From Pseudomonadota bacterium (GTDB taxonomy: Bacteria > Pseudomonadota > Alphaproteobacteria > Sneathiellales > Sneathiellaceae), in NCBI GenBank assembly GCA_024743055.1, contig JANSXH010000003.1, forward strand, positions 1 to 64,000: a DNA stretch of 64,000 nt, in the 5' to 3' direction. The notes under the pieces are model-generated. The model was not told where the DNA came from and ran no database searches. It saw only the letters and a program-made list of their open reading frames with translations. The position numbers and the translations under genes are program-made. Below, piece by piece: positions 48,071 through 58,500 of this stretch. Position 1 is the stretch's first letter, and each line of letters starts with the position of its first letter.

Positions 48071-49261
48071 CTAAAGAAGTGCCTTCCAGACTTCGGTTGC
48101 CTTGGCAGACCAGGTATGTTGTCTGACTCTCTCCCGCCGGCTTTCTGTGCCACTTTGACTTTCCATCGCCTCTCGAATTTTCTCGGCAAATTCTTCCGCT
48201 GTTCGGGCGACGGAAATGTGCTCCTTGAAATAATCGACCTCAGGAAAATACGTGCTTACAACAGGGCGTCCCACAGCAAGGTATTCCTTCATCTTGACAG
48301 GGTTGCAGGCCTTAATCCAATCGCTCTGATTCCATGGCATGATCAGAACGTCGCAGGCCGCCATATAACTTGCCACCTGCTCATAAGGACGCTGTCCGAG
48401 TAAGTGTACATTATCAAATGGGCACCAGCCATCCGGCAAAGAACACGCACCAATCATCACAAACTGAAAATCGGGTAATGATTTAGCGACAGCCGTAAAC
48501 AGTTCGGGATCGAATGTGTGGGAGTCGATGCCCCCAATGAAACCAACTCGAGGCCGACTAATGCCTTGAAGGTCTTCCGGCTCAACGCCTTGATCATCCG
48601 CCAAAACACCTGCTTGCTCAAACTTATCGAAGTCCACTCCGTGGTCGACGAATAGCGAATGTGTGTTTTGCTTTTTTTCAGCATCGTACAGTTCGCGAGC
48701 ACAAAAAAGGACGATATCCGACTGCTCTTTTAGCTTTCGATCAAAACTTTTTATCTTCTCTGGATTAACACCTTTAAAGTCCTCGAAACGGTCCGTTCTC
48801 TGATAAACAATGCGTCCAGTTTCAAAGTCATCAATGACCGTGGCCCCGGGTGGACAGGCCACCCAAATAAGAGGTCTTTTTATGCCACTTCGCCAGGCGG
48901 CATATTTGACCTGCAGGGAAAGAGACGTGCGCGCGAGAAAACTCCCGACTTTACCTTTTCCTCCGCCTGGTAAAGTTACAGGACTAAACACAAAAAAATT
49001 CTGACGAACCTTTACGAGGCCTCGACCAAGACTTTTTAGCTTTCGTGTAACACGCTTCACAAACATAGCGCCTTCCCCAACTTTCGGAGGGCGCATGCCA
49101 ATTGAATTCACGTAGAGAACGGGCAGTCTGGTACTAAATTCCCGCATCATTTGCAAGTCATAGTGACCGCGGTTATGGTACCACCAATCGACCCCTCCGA
49201 AGCAAATTACTCCGTCGAATTCGGGGGCTGGTTCAGGCGAAGAAGTTGCGCCGCTTTTCAT
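48071..49261 (-). CDS. Glycosyltransferase, GT4-like
   Basis: A 396-residue GT-B glycosyltransferase of the TuaH-like type. FDGVICFGGVDWWYHNRGHYD lies at the N-terminus, VGFIGGIDSHTFDPEL starts the C-terminal domain, and LGQRPYEQVASYMAACDVLIMPW and VKMKEYLAVGRPVVSTYF form the donor site with the expected glutamate. It starts 4 bases inside the end of the Alg13-like gene. The Alg14, Alg13 and GT genes thus form a three-gene overlapping unit that probably builds consecutive steps of one repeat unit. Confidence 0.88.
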   Translation of the reverse strand: MKSGATSSPEPAPEFDGVICFGGVDWWYHNRGHYDLQMMREFSTRLPVLYVNSIGMRPPKVGEGAMFVKRVTRKLKSLGRGLVKVRQNFFVFSPVTLPGGGKGKVGSFLARTSLSLQVKYAAWRSGIKRPLIWVACPPGATVIDDFETGRIVYQRTDRFEDFKGVNPEKIKSFDRKLKEQSDIVLFCARELYDAEKKQNTHSLFVDHGVDFDKFEQAGVLADDQGVEPEDLQGISRPRVGFIGGIDSHTFDPELFTAVAKSLPDFQFVMIGACSLPDGWCPFDNVHLLGQRPYEQVASYMAACDVLIMPWNQSDWIKACNPVKMKEYLAVGRPVVSTYFPEVDYFKEHISVARTAEEFAEKIREAMESQSGTESRRERVRQHTWSAKATEVWKALL

Positions 49262-49788
49262 TTTGCTTCCAGTCTAACCGACGACGGCTTCTCATCACGG
49301 AAAATAAACTCGCGAATAGTATCCAAGAGTTCCGGGTTTGCAAATTTGCTCGCTGCTTCGCTTTTTACCGACGGTGGGTTAGCCATGAGTTGGTTCATGA
49401 CAATCCCCAATTCTGTTTCATCAGCGGCTACATATATCCCGTCGCGCTTCGCGAATTGTTCAGCAGTTGCAATTTGATGATCATTACGAGTTTCTTTAAG
49501 AGACCCTTTGCGAGGCATGATGACGATGGGCTTCTTCATCGTAAGAGCGGTAATGATGGTTCCCATCCCCGCATGAGCAACAATTATTTGAGCTTCTTCA
49601 AATCGGCGGGAGAACTCATCAGACTCAATAAATTGCTTCCACTCAAAATTCTGTGGCTTGTATCCAAGATCTCCTACGCCGCCAATTTGTCCGAATACAT
49701 TGGCATTTTCAGTTGACGCGCACCAATCATCCATGGCCTTAATAAGGCGATCAAAGTGAAGTTCATGACCTACTGTTACAAATATCAT
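49258..49788 (-). CDS. Alg13/PssE-like glycosyltransferase catalytic subunit
   Basis: A 176-residue GT28 C-terminal type protein. It begins MIFVTVGHELHFDRLIKAMD and has VAHAGMGTIITALTMKKPIV and MPRKGSLKETRNDHQIATAEQ, the UDP-sugar binding face of Alg13. Such subunits are inactive without a membrane-anchored Alg14-like partner, which is encoded immediately upstream with a 4-base overlap. Alternatives within the family are PssD/PssE glucuronosyltransferase and Alg13/Alg14 N-acetylglucosaminyltransferase. Confidence 0.92.
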   Translation of the reverse strand: MIFVTVGHELHFDRLIKAMDDWCASTENANVFGQIGGVGDLGYKPQNFEWKQFIESDEFSRRFEEAQIIVAHAGMGTIITALTMKKPIVIMPRKGSLKETRNDHQIATAEQFAKRDGIYVAADETELGIVMNQLMANPPSVKSEAASKFANPELLDTIREFIFRDEKPSSVRLEAK

Positions 49789-50309
49789 ACGACTGAACCT
49801 CTATAATCAGGGGAATCTCCATTCGAATTATCCGGATTGGCGATATGTTCCCACTGTGTCAACCAAAGATCCGCGCAGCCCTGTGCTTTTTGACCGGAAA
49901 GCGACATGGTCTCAGCGTTCGCAATACTGTCCAGCCAGATTGTTCTTGCACCCAGAAACTTACCGAACCTAAGAGCAAAATACCCAGCGGCAGCGCCAGT
50001 AGATACGATTACATCTGGTCGCTCTTTAAGCAGTATCAATAGTATCCCGAAAAGTTGCCGTATCAGGCGCAGTTTTTGCCATCGATTAGCGTCCACCACC
50101 CGGTAAAATCGAGGTTCACTTTGTCCTCTTTCAAGGGCATCCTGAACAAGATCATCGCGATACCCTTCCTTAGTAGTGACATATACAATATCACAGCCAT
50201 CCCAGGCAGATCTCAATCGCTGCAGCTGAACCCAATGCCCTCCAGCAGATGATATCGCTAGAACGCGAACGGAACCTTTTTGATCCTTCATAACAGAATG
50301 CCTCAACAC
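49785..50309 (-). CDS. Alg14/PssD-like membrane-anchor glycosyltransferase subunit
   Basis: A 174-residue protein with the Alg14 pattern: VRVLAISSAGGHWVQLQRL at the N-terminus, the membrane-associating LRLIRQLFGILLILLKERPD, VIVSTGAAAGYFALRFGK, and ESIAN-like LDSIANAETMSLSG. It recruits the Alg13-like subunit to the lipid-linked acceptor. ATG 50291 (MKDQKGSVRV) is a likely start six residues inside. First gene of the overlapping three-gene unit. Confidence 0.92.
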   Translation of the reverse strand: MLRHSVMKDQKGSVRVLAISSAGGHWVQLQRLRSAWDGCDIVYVTTKEGYRDDLVQDALERGQSEPRFYRVVDANRWQKLRLIRQLFGILLILLKERPDVIVSTGAAAGYFALRFGKFLGARTIWLDSIANAETMSLSGQKAQGCADLWLTQWEHIANPDNSNGDSPDYRGSVV

Positions 50310-50687
50310 CTTTCGGAAATTACGTCCGAACCCAAAGGGCTACAGAAGCCCTTCACTTTCGTTCACAGAAACCTAGTTTTGAAGAATTAACATTTTATTG
50401 AAAATTTTCTTCAACCAATAAATTTATCGCAATTTTAGGCGCTTCTAAACTGAGTGACTCTATTGCCCCACTGACGCCAAAATTACGGTCAATATTAACA
50501 TCCTAGTAATGACTAGCAGGTAAGATATAGTTAATTACGAGTATTGGATATCAAATTTAGTCTATTGCTAGCCTCCGGAAATCCTGTATATGCGAGAACT
50601 CAATATGGATATTAGTGTGTCGCAGAATGTTGTTGTTACAAATATCCAAATTGGCCCTCAAGCGACAAGAAGCGAAAAAGCGCGACC
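50310..50687. other. Divergent intergenic region with a short leader frame
   Basis: A 378-base gap between the divergent Alg14-like and GT genes. It is AT-rich. A 33-codon frame (50590-50691, ATG start, product MRELNMDISVSQNVVVT and so on, ending SEKARP) stops at TGA overlapping the ATG of the glycosyltransferase. Its ribosome site is weak. The remainder should contain both promoters; none is clear by eye. Confidence 0.4.
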
Positions 50688-52016
50688 ATGATAGAAAACA
50701 CAACAAAGCGACTTATGATTCTCGCAGAGCATTTCCCTCCAGTTGGAGGCGCTGGGGCACAACGACCAACTAAGTTTGGCAAATACCTCATGCAACTGGG
50801 TTGGGAAGTCTGTGTTGTGACACAAGAGATTTCAGAACAAAAAAGTCGCTGGAAGCCAACAGACAAAACTTTTGAGGACGACCTTAGCAATGGCGACCGA
50901 AAGCTATCTATCATTCGTGTTGGACCCCTAGAGGACTACAATTTTACAAAAGCAATTGATGGGACAGAAGACTGGTCAGTTGCTGCAGGTCAGGCCGCAT
51001 GCAGGGAACTTTCCGAAAAACATTATGACGCTATACTTTTGACCATGTCACCGTTCTCACTGGTCAGAGCCGCAGATGTCATTCGTGAACATTCTGAGAT
51101 TCCAATCATTCTTGACTTCCGTGATCCATGGGCACTTGATGGATGGCAACCTCAAAAGACGTTTCTTCACTGGCGTCATCAATATAACGAAATGAGAGCA
51201 GCGGTTCTCAAATCAGACGGTGTAATTGCTAATACAAAGGAAGCTGGCAAGTTAATCCTTGAGAATTTTCCAGAGTTTGACGCCAATAGATTGGTGACCA
51301 TTGAAAATGGTTATGATTCAGAAGACTTTGTTCGTCGCAACGACTATGAGTATTCGCCTTCTCCGGACAACACCTTTACCCTTTTGTTTACAGGATCATT
51401 GTCTACAGATTATTTAGAATTCTATTCCGGCTTAAAAGGTTTTCTCAAGCTCGTTGTAAAATACACGCCTGAAAAAATTGACTATAGCGGACGCACCCTC
51501 ATTTACCTTATGAAGGCCATCAACCTGTTGCGGCAGAGAAATGACCCAGTCGGAGAGATGATACGGATCGAATGTCTTGGCGCTGAAACTGAAGCCGATA
51601 GAAAATCAGTAGTTGACGCCGGTCTGGAAAACACCGTTGTCTTTCGCGGCTATATTCCACATGCAGAATCTGTTCAGCGCATACTCTCCGCAGATGGATT
51701 ATTTTTACCCCTTCATGGCCTAAACCCCGGTGAGCGCAGCAGAATCGTTCCCGGCAAAACCTATGAGTATTTGGCGACTGGAAAACCGATCCTTGGATGC
51801 CTGCCGCAAGGTGATGCACGTGATCTAGTTGAAAGGAGCAGTGTTGGCGTAGTTGCAGACCCTTGTAATCCAGAAGAAATTGCAGAGGCTCTGAAGGAAA
51901 TGATTTCCATCGCTCGCAATCTTCCGTCCGATAACTCCCCGGAGACCTGGGTGGCAAATTACGAGCGAAAAGCCCTTACGGGCAAACTAGCTGATTTTGT
52001 TACCCAATTGTGTTAG
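50688..52016 (+). CDS. Glycosyltransferase, GT4-like
   Basis: A 442-residue GT-B enzyme. The N-terminal domain begins RLMILAEHFPPVGGAGAQRP and includes PIILDFRDPWALDGW, common in exopolysaccharide glycosyltransferases. The C-terminal donor domain has FTLLFTGSLSTDYLEFYSGL, VVFRGYIPHAESVQRILSAD and GKTYEYLATGKPILGC with the donor-site glutamate. It heads the plus-strand run to the polymerase and flippase genes. The start overlaps a 33-codon leader frame. Confidence 0.9.
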   Translation: MIENTTKRLMILAEHFPPVGGAGAQRPTKFGKYLMQLGWEVCVVTQEISEQKSRWKPTDKTFEDDLSNGDRKLSIIRVGPLEDYNFTKAIDGTEDWSVAAGQAACRELSEKHYDAILLTMSPFSLVRAADVIREHSEIPIILDFRDPWALDGWQPQKTFLHWRHQYNEMRAAVLKSDGVIANTKEAGKLILENFPEFDANRLVTIENGYDSEDFVRRNDYEYSPSPDNTFTLLFTGSLSTDYLEFYSGLKGFLKLVVKYTPEKIDYSGRTLIYLMKAINLLRQRNDPVGEMIRIECLGAETEADRKSVVDAGLENTVVFRGYIPHAESVQRILSADGLFLPLHGLNPGERSRIVPGKTYEYLATGKPILGCLPQGDARDLVERSSVGVVADPCNPEEIAEALKEMISIARNLPSDNSPETWVANYERKALTGKLADFVTQLC

Positions 52017-52070
52017 GCTTGATGCATATGACTTTTTCATTTGCGCGAAAGGTTTCAGAAGGGTGGAACA

Positions 52071-53447
52071 ATGCGTCGCGGATTCTTTGAAGAATGGGCA
52101 AACCAGACGAACGCCCATCCTCTGGGAGTTACCATTCTGGTCTTGTGCGTCATAGCCGTATTACTGGTTAGGCGTCAGTATGCAATATTTCCGCTCCTCA
52201 TTTTGATAATCGCAATTCCCAGCGCTCAGCGCGTTGTACTATTAACCCTGGATTTTAGTTTTATTCGAATTCTCGTAATCGCGGGTTTTTTACGCGCTTT
52301 CTTGAAGAACGAATTTCGAGGGTTCAAATTCCAACTTCCGGATAAGCTAATAATCTGGTGGATGGTATGGGGTATTATTGCCTACACCATCTTAAAAGGT
52401 GGGTTTGATGGAACAATAACCCGCACTGGATACATGATGGAAGTTGTGGGCGCCTACTTTTTGGGTCGAATTTACATTAATAATTTTTTCGATGTAAAAC
52501 GCATTATTACTCTGCTCGGTATTGCCTCAATCCCTATGTTCATGCTCTTCCTCAACGAGAGGTTCACGAGCAAGAATTTGTTTTCTGTGTTTGGCGGAGT
52601 GCCAGAATGGACTTTGATCCGGGATGGTCGACTGCGTTGTCAGGGCCCCTTTTCTCATCCTATTATGGCAGGGGTTTTCTGGGCTAACCTGTTGCCTTGG
52701 GTAGGTGCCTTGTGGTTTAGCAAATCGATGAACAAGGGCCTCCTGACCATTTATGTTATTTGCATCATTGGTATTGTCTTCAACACCGCCTCCAGTACAC
52801 CTGTTATGGCCATTATATTTGGTGCCTTCGGATTTGGTTTCATTATTTTTCGAAAATATATGACTTATGTTCAATGGGGGCTTCTTGGCTCATTGATCTT
52901 CTTACACTTAGTCATGGCCAAACCCGTATGGCATATTATTGCACGACTGAATGTAGTTGGTTCGTCAACTGGTTGGCATCGGTATCATCTGATTGACAAA
53001 GCAGTAGAAAACTTCGGTGAATGGTGGTTAATAGGGACCACTAATACTGCTCGGTGGGGCAATGGTCTTGGTGACGTAACCAACCAATATGTACTTGAAG
53101 CTGTTCGGGGTGGATTGCTAGGTGTCGTATTGTTTATCGTGTTGTTAGGATCAGTCTTCTGGTTGCTCGGAAAAGCAATGCGCTGCACAAGAAACCGCAC
53201 CGAGATCATTATGCTATGGGGTTCCGGAACAATGCTGTTCACGAATGTCCTCTCCTTCTTCGCCGCATCTTATTTTGGTCAACTTAATGCCGCCTTCTTT
53301 CTGTTTCTAGGAGCAAGCGTCTCCTTGGCGGCCACTACAATCCGCGCAGCCACTACAGCGCGAAGGCAGGCCGCACCGCCGCTGGAGACAGGTTCTATTT
53401 CCAAGCCTGCCATTGCAGGTAATGTCCGTCAGCCCCTGGATAACTGA
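52071..53447 (+). CDS. Wzy-like polysaccharide polymerase (O-antigen ligase family)
   Basis: A 458-residue integral membrane protein with about twelve transmembrane segments. The large periplasmic loop contains RCQGPFSHPIMAGVFWANLL, the conserved region of O-antigen ligase and polymerase proteins. It should join lipid-linked repeat units delivered by the flippase. ATG 52071 (MRRGFFEEW) follows GAAGGGTGG and is preferred to an upstream TTG at 52041. The C-terminal 40 residues are an extra-membrane basic/polar tail. Confidence 0.88.
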   Translation: MRRGFFEEWANQTNAHPLGVTILVLCVIAVLLVRRQYAIFPLLILIIAIPSAQRVVLLTLDFSFIRILVIAGFLRAFLKNEFRGFKFQLPDKLIIWWMVWGIIAYTILKGGFDGTITRTGYMMEVVGAYFLGRIYINNFFDVKRIITLLGIASIPMFMLFLNERFTSKNLFSVFGGVPEWTLIRDGRLRCQGPFSHPIMAGVFWANLLPWVGALWFSKSMNKGLLTIYVICIIGIVFNTASSTPVMAIIFGAFGFGFIIFRKYMTYVQWGLLGSLIFLHLVMAKPVWHIIARLNVVGSSTGWHRYHLIDKAVENFGEWWLIGTTNTARWGNGLGDVTNQYVLEAVRGGLLGVVLFIVLLGSVFWLLGKAMRCTRNRTEIIMLWGSGTMLFTNVLSFFAASYFGQLNAAFFLFLGASVSLAATTIRAATTARRQAAPPLETGSISKPAIAGNVRQPLDN

Positions 53448-53510
53448 AAGTAGTCAATTTAAGACAGAGCTAGATTCCCCTTTTTTGCGTATTAATTTAA
53501 AGAGCATGCA

Positions 53511-54980
53511 GTGAGTACTGAAAAGAGAGCCCTTGGCTGGTCATTTATTCTGAACTGGGCCCAACAGGGTTTTACAGCTCTGTTGACCTTTATTCTAGCT
53601 GCTATCCTCGGACCGGAAAGCTTCGGACTTCTGGCAATTGCCACAGTTTTTACTTTCTTCATCCAGATCATCGCTGGCCAGCCTTTTATTGCTGTAATTA
53701 TTCAACGGAAAGAACTAACAGAAGCCCATCAACATGCCGCGTTCTGGGGCGTCGGTCTTTGGTCAATTTTTATGGCATTGATAGCGGCCAGTCTGTCGCA
53801 AGTTTGGGCCAACCTAAATGATACCCCGATCATTGCCGAAATAATTCTGGCCCTATGCCCTCTCATAGTATTCAGCGGATTTTGTATCGTGCCCCGCGGG
53901 ATGCTGCTGAGAAACCTTGATTTTCGAAAAGTGACCATTATCACGGTATTGACGGCTCCGGTAAGTGGCGGAGTAGGTATTTATCTCGCTCTCAATGGAT
54001 ATGGTGTATGGGCCCTTGTAACACAACAATGGGTCGGAGGCGTGTTGGGTGCGATTATCCTGTGGACGGTTGCTTCCTACAAACCACGCCTTACTTTTGA
54101 TTTCAAAAGTTTCACGTCCATGCTGCCATTCGCCCGGGGTGCTTTTATGAACGAGATGGGCGGGTTTGTTCAACTGCGCGCAGATGCTGCCCTGATTGGA
54201 CTACTATTCGGTCCAGTCGCTACTGGTCTTTACCACATATCAAATCGGATTATTCAGATTGTGGTAACTTTGCTCACCCGCTCTGTTACGTCATTTGTAC
54301 TGCCTTATGCTTCCCGACAACAGGGTGACTCTGAAAAACTGCGGGCAGTTATCCACAATAGTTTAACTGTCAGTACCGCCCTTACAATCCCGGTAGTCGG
54401 GTCTATCGCTGGAATTGCGCCGGTCATACTTTTAGTGATTGGCGATCAATGGCACCCTGCCTGGACATGTTTGATGTTATTGGCAGTCGTTGGAGCAATT
54501 CAGTCCATATCACTTTTAACGCCACATTTGCTTCAAGCAGTAGGATCTCCAATGGTGGGAGCAGCTATCACCTGGGGGAACGCCGTATTAGGGGCAATTG
54601 CCCTTATCGGGGCAGCTCTGTTCGTAGAAGGTCAACCCCTAACCATTCAACTAGCCATCATTGCAGGTTCTCGTGCTTCGGTATTTTTAATCTTTAGCCT
54701 GCCAGTAAGCATTATACTCATGAGAAAAGTTAGCGGTATCACCTTTTTTGAGATTGGCAAAATTGTCATGGGCCCGTTGATCGCCGGGGCTGTAGGTGGT
54801 GGTGTAGGACAGCTGCTCATCTCGGCAAATTACCTGAGTGAGCTCGACATTTTTCTCAAGTTTTTAATTTATGGCGGCCTATCAGGCAGCAGTGCAGTTA
54901 TCATACTCCTTCTCATAAACTCAGAAGTCAGGACCTTCGTTGTTGATCATTCAAGAATGGCGTTGAACCGGCTATCGTAA
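53511..54980 (+). CDS. Wzx-like oligosaccharide flippase (MOP superfamily)
   Basis: A 489-residue protein with about fourteen transmembrane helices of the polysaccharide-transport family. The opening GWSFILNWAQQGFTALLTFILAAILGPESFGLLA is typical of WzxC-like flippases. It carries undecaprenyl-linked repeat units across the inner membrane for the adjacent polymerase. The start is GTG at 53511, 63 bases after the polymerase stop. A small hairpin (CTATCG/CGATAG) spans the stop codon. Confidence 0.9.
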   Translation: MSTEKRALGWSFILNWAQQGFTALLTFILAAILGPESFGLLAIATVFTFFIQIIAGQPFIAVIIQRKELTEAHQHAAFWGVGLWSIFMALIAASLSQVWANLNDTPIIAEIILALCPLIVFSGFCIVPRGMLLRNLDFRKVTIITVLTAPVSGGVGIYLALNGYGVWALVTQQWVGGVLGAIILWTVASYKPRLTFDFKSFTSMLPFARGAFMNEMGGFVQLRADAALIGLLFGPVATGLYHISNRIIQIVVTLLTRSVTSFVLPYASRQQGDSEKLRAVIHNSLTVSTALTIPVVGSIAGIAPVILLVIGDQWHPAWTCLMLLAVVGAIQSISLLTPHLLQAVGSPMVGAAITWGNAVLGAIALIGAALFVEGQPLTIQLAIIAGSRASVFLIFSLPVSIILMRKVSGITFFEIGKIVMGPLIAGAVGGGVGQLLISANYLSELDIFLKFLIYGGLSGSSAVIILLLINSEVRTFVVDHSRMALNRLS

Positions 54981-55505
54981 TTTTCGATAGGATCGCTTAC
55001 GGCAATCTGGCCAGAGATTTGTACTAATCCTCCATCGCATTGTAAGCAAATGTCACAGCAGTCTATTTCCTAAGTATTTTTTTGTATTTTTCTCTTAATA
55101 GACGCCTTGCAACCACATTACTGCCCAATTTCACTGTAAGGATAGAATCGTTATCGGGATATATGGCTTTTCCCATATTAATTCGTGCAATTTATTGGAA
55201 ATAAGGTAGAAACTAAATAAAGCTTCTGCCAATACAGTGAAAGTATAGTAAAACTTGTACACTACTTGTGAAAACACAATAAAAACTAAGAAAAGCTCGA
55301 ATTTTTATGTAAAGGAAAGCATAGTATGACTGCGTTATTATGCCTCGTAAGAAATACCCTTAAATATATAATAATGTTCGGAAAATTTTATGTACTAAGT
55401 AACTTATTCTTAAATTTTTTGCAGTCTTATATCAATTATAGAATTTCGATAAAGAGAATTTTTAATTTTAGTTGTTCACCGAAAGTTTCCGGAGCTTTGT
55501 AAACA
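54981..55505. other. AT-rich promoter region of the RTX gene
   Basis: A 525-base AT-rich stretch with no gene that I can support. TTTCACTGTA (55129-55138) recurs inverted as TACAGTGAAA (55233-55242), an exact 10-base inverted repeat 94 bases apart. The first copy extends to CAATTTCACTGTAAG, close to CAGTTTCACTGTCAG at 47970-47984 upstream of the prsT-like gene. Its length and composition suggest a regulated promoter or a long leader. Confidence 0.45.
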
Positions 55506-58500
55506 ATGGCAGTAGATTTAACACAGACCGAGATCGACCTTTTAGAAGATGCGGCGACTGAATATGGTTCAGGCGTTACGAACCTCGGTAGGGATGAGCG
55601 GTTTTTTGACAAGACCGAAATGACTCTGGGAATTACCTTCAGGGTTGATGAATTGGATGGGTATCAAACCCTTCTAAATAACCATAAAAGATACAGTGTC
55701 GTACTTAAAGACGATACTCTGATCGTCAGTTTCAGAAGTACAAATGGTCCGGATCTGAATCTGCGATTTAAAGAAGCCGTTACTGAGCCAGGTTGGCATG
55801 ACATTCATGTTGTTCTGGATGAAGATGAAGGCACTCTGGAAGTTCTGGTAGACGGTGAGACATTATATTCGGAAACTTCAAACGGCCTTACGGTAGGAGA
55901 TGCTTCTTACTGGGATGTGACAGTTGGTGGCACACCTTGGGGCCGGGAACTGAACGGTGAAATCGCGGATGTTACAATCCTGGACGAAGCCATCGAAATC
56001 GACAGTGAAGCCAGTATTACTGAGCGCATGGAAACCCTCAACAACATCGAAGCTGGTGAGGAAGTCGATGACAGCTCAGATAACAGTGAGGACGAAACCC
56101 CCGTTGAAGAAGATCCTGTAGACGACACAGATACAGGTGATGAAACTGACAGTGGCGAAGAAACATCAAATACCGACTCAGGTTCTGCTACGTCACTAGA
56201 TGATGCTGCAGCTGCCTTTGGCTCAGGTGTTGTCAATCTCGGTAAAGACGAAGCTTTCTTCGGTATGAACAGTATGACATTGGGAGTAACTTTCCGTGTC
56301 GATGAAGTTGACGGTTATCAGACAATTCTGAACAACCATAAGCAATACAGCATCACGTTGGTGGATGATCGTTTAATTGTATCCTTCAACAGTGAAAGTG
56401 GTGTTTCGCTCAAGCTTTATTTCGATGAGGCAATAACTGAACCAGGTTGGCATGACATTCATATCGTTCTGGACGGTGACAATGACACTTTCCAGGTTTT
56501 GGTCGATGGCGATGTACTTTATTCTCAAACTCATGATGACCTATCTGTTGGTGACGCTTCCTATTGGAAGGTCACTGCTGGTGGCACGGCATGGGGCCGC
56601 GAGCTGAATGGCGCAATCGCAGATGTATCTGTTGTTGATGAAGCGCTTGCAATTGATCCGGATCTCAGTCTTTTGGAGCGTATGCAGTATCTGCAGGCTG
56701 TGGAAGCTGGTGAAATAGACGGTGAAGTGCCAGATTCAAACAACGAAACTCCGACGGATGAAAATCCTGACGGCGGAAATGAAACTCCGACGGATGAAAA
56801 CCCGGATAACGGAGGCAATGAGACGCCAACTAATTCAGAGCCAGTGTTCAGTGGTGACACTGAAGGGAATGTCTATGAAGATGGCGACCTGACGACGGGC
56901 GGTAAACTCACTGCAACGGACGCCGATCAAGGTGAGAGCGGCTTTGAAGAAATGTCCGATGTTGGCGACTATGGAAGCTTCTCTATTGATGAATCAGGAA
57001 ACTGGTCCTACACGGCAACTGATTCCGCGAATTTGCAAGCGCTAAATTCTGGAGATGTTGTTACGGAAACCTTCACAGTTACATCAATCGATGGTACGAC
57101 CACCGAAGTTGAGGTTAAGGTCAATGGTGTAGATGAACCTGTTGATCCCGACAATTCAGGCGGTGGCAACAGTGATACTGGTGGATCCAACGAGGATCCG
57201 GTGTTTACGCCGAAAGGTGAGATTGAAGTTAGCTCGGCAAGCGAGTTAGCAAGTGCTTTATCGGGAGATGTTGCGGGCTATGTCATCAAACTTGCTCCAG
57301 GTGACTATGATCTGGATCTTCGCAACCTCAGTTTCTCGGAAGATGTCTTAATTGAGTCAGCTGATCCTAACAATCCAGCACATTTCGAATCTCTTGGAAT
57401 TTACAACTCGTCGAACATCATTATAAACAATGTCGAGTTCAGTTCAGATGACGCACCTTCCGGTTCCTGGGGCGAGAACATAATAAACCTTCAGAACAGC
57501 TCTGGAATTTCTGTCTTTAATTCCACTTTTGGGAATGATCGTGCGGGAGCCTTAAATGAAGGCTTTGGCGGTATCTCGATAAAAAACTCCGATGACATTG
57601 AGTTGTCAGGAAACGAATTCAAAAATCTTAAGAACGGGGTTGGCGCAAGTTACTCCACAAATCTCGTTTTTGAAAATAACGATTTCCACGACATCCGCTC
57701 CGATGGATTTACTTTCGCCAGTGTGCAAGGTGTCTTGCTCGAAGGAAATTCCTTTACTGATTTCTATCATCAAGATGGTGATCACTCAGACTTTATCCAG
57801 TTCTGGACACCGGGTGACGCCAATGAAGACATTATTATCCGGGACAACATCATGACCCAGGGTAACGGCTACAACTCTCAGGGTATTTTCATGACTTCTG
57901 GTAGTGAGCCAACCAAGAATGTATTGATTGAGAACAATATCATTTATCAATCAGGCTTCCACGGGATTACCGTTTCAGGCGGCGAAAATATTCAGGTTTT
58001 GAACAATACGGTTGTTTCCCCTCCCGATACTGAAACCGGATATACTGTTTGGATCCGACTGTCTGATGCGACAAATTCTGTAGTAGAAGGTAACGTTGCC
58101 AACTCGATCAACATTGTTGGTGACAGTCAAGTTACTGAATCAAACAATATTCTGACTAGAATTGAGTCCTCAGACGGTGTCCTAGCTTACAGTGATGTCT
58201 TTGTGAACGATCTGGCACGATATTCGGATGAGGCTGGTGAATTCACTGTTCTAGGGCAGTTTAATGTCGGCGCAGATACTGGCGTATTTGTCTACGAAAA
58301 TTCCGCTTTTGCAGGTGATACAACGAATAACACTATCAATGGCACTGATAGTTCCGAGGTAATTTTCGGGTTTGGCGGTGACGACAAACTATTCGGATTC
58401 GGCGACAGCGACACCATTTATGGCGGCCAAGGTGAAGACGAACTTTCTGGCGGGAATGGAGATGACGTCCTTATCGGCGGTAGTGACTCCGACACGCTGA

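Noticed and set aside
54966..54984. Terminator at the flippase stop (CTATCG/CGATAG hairpin)
   Set aside because: The stem is only 6 bp, spans the stop codon and has no T run.
56740..56830. CRISPR-like or tandem DNA repeat
   Set aside because: The repeats encode the ETPTDENPD linker in frame, with no spacer structure, so they are protein repeats.
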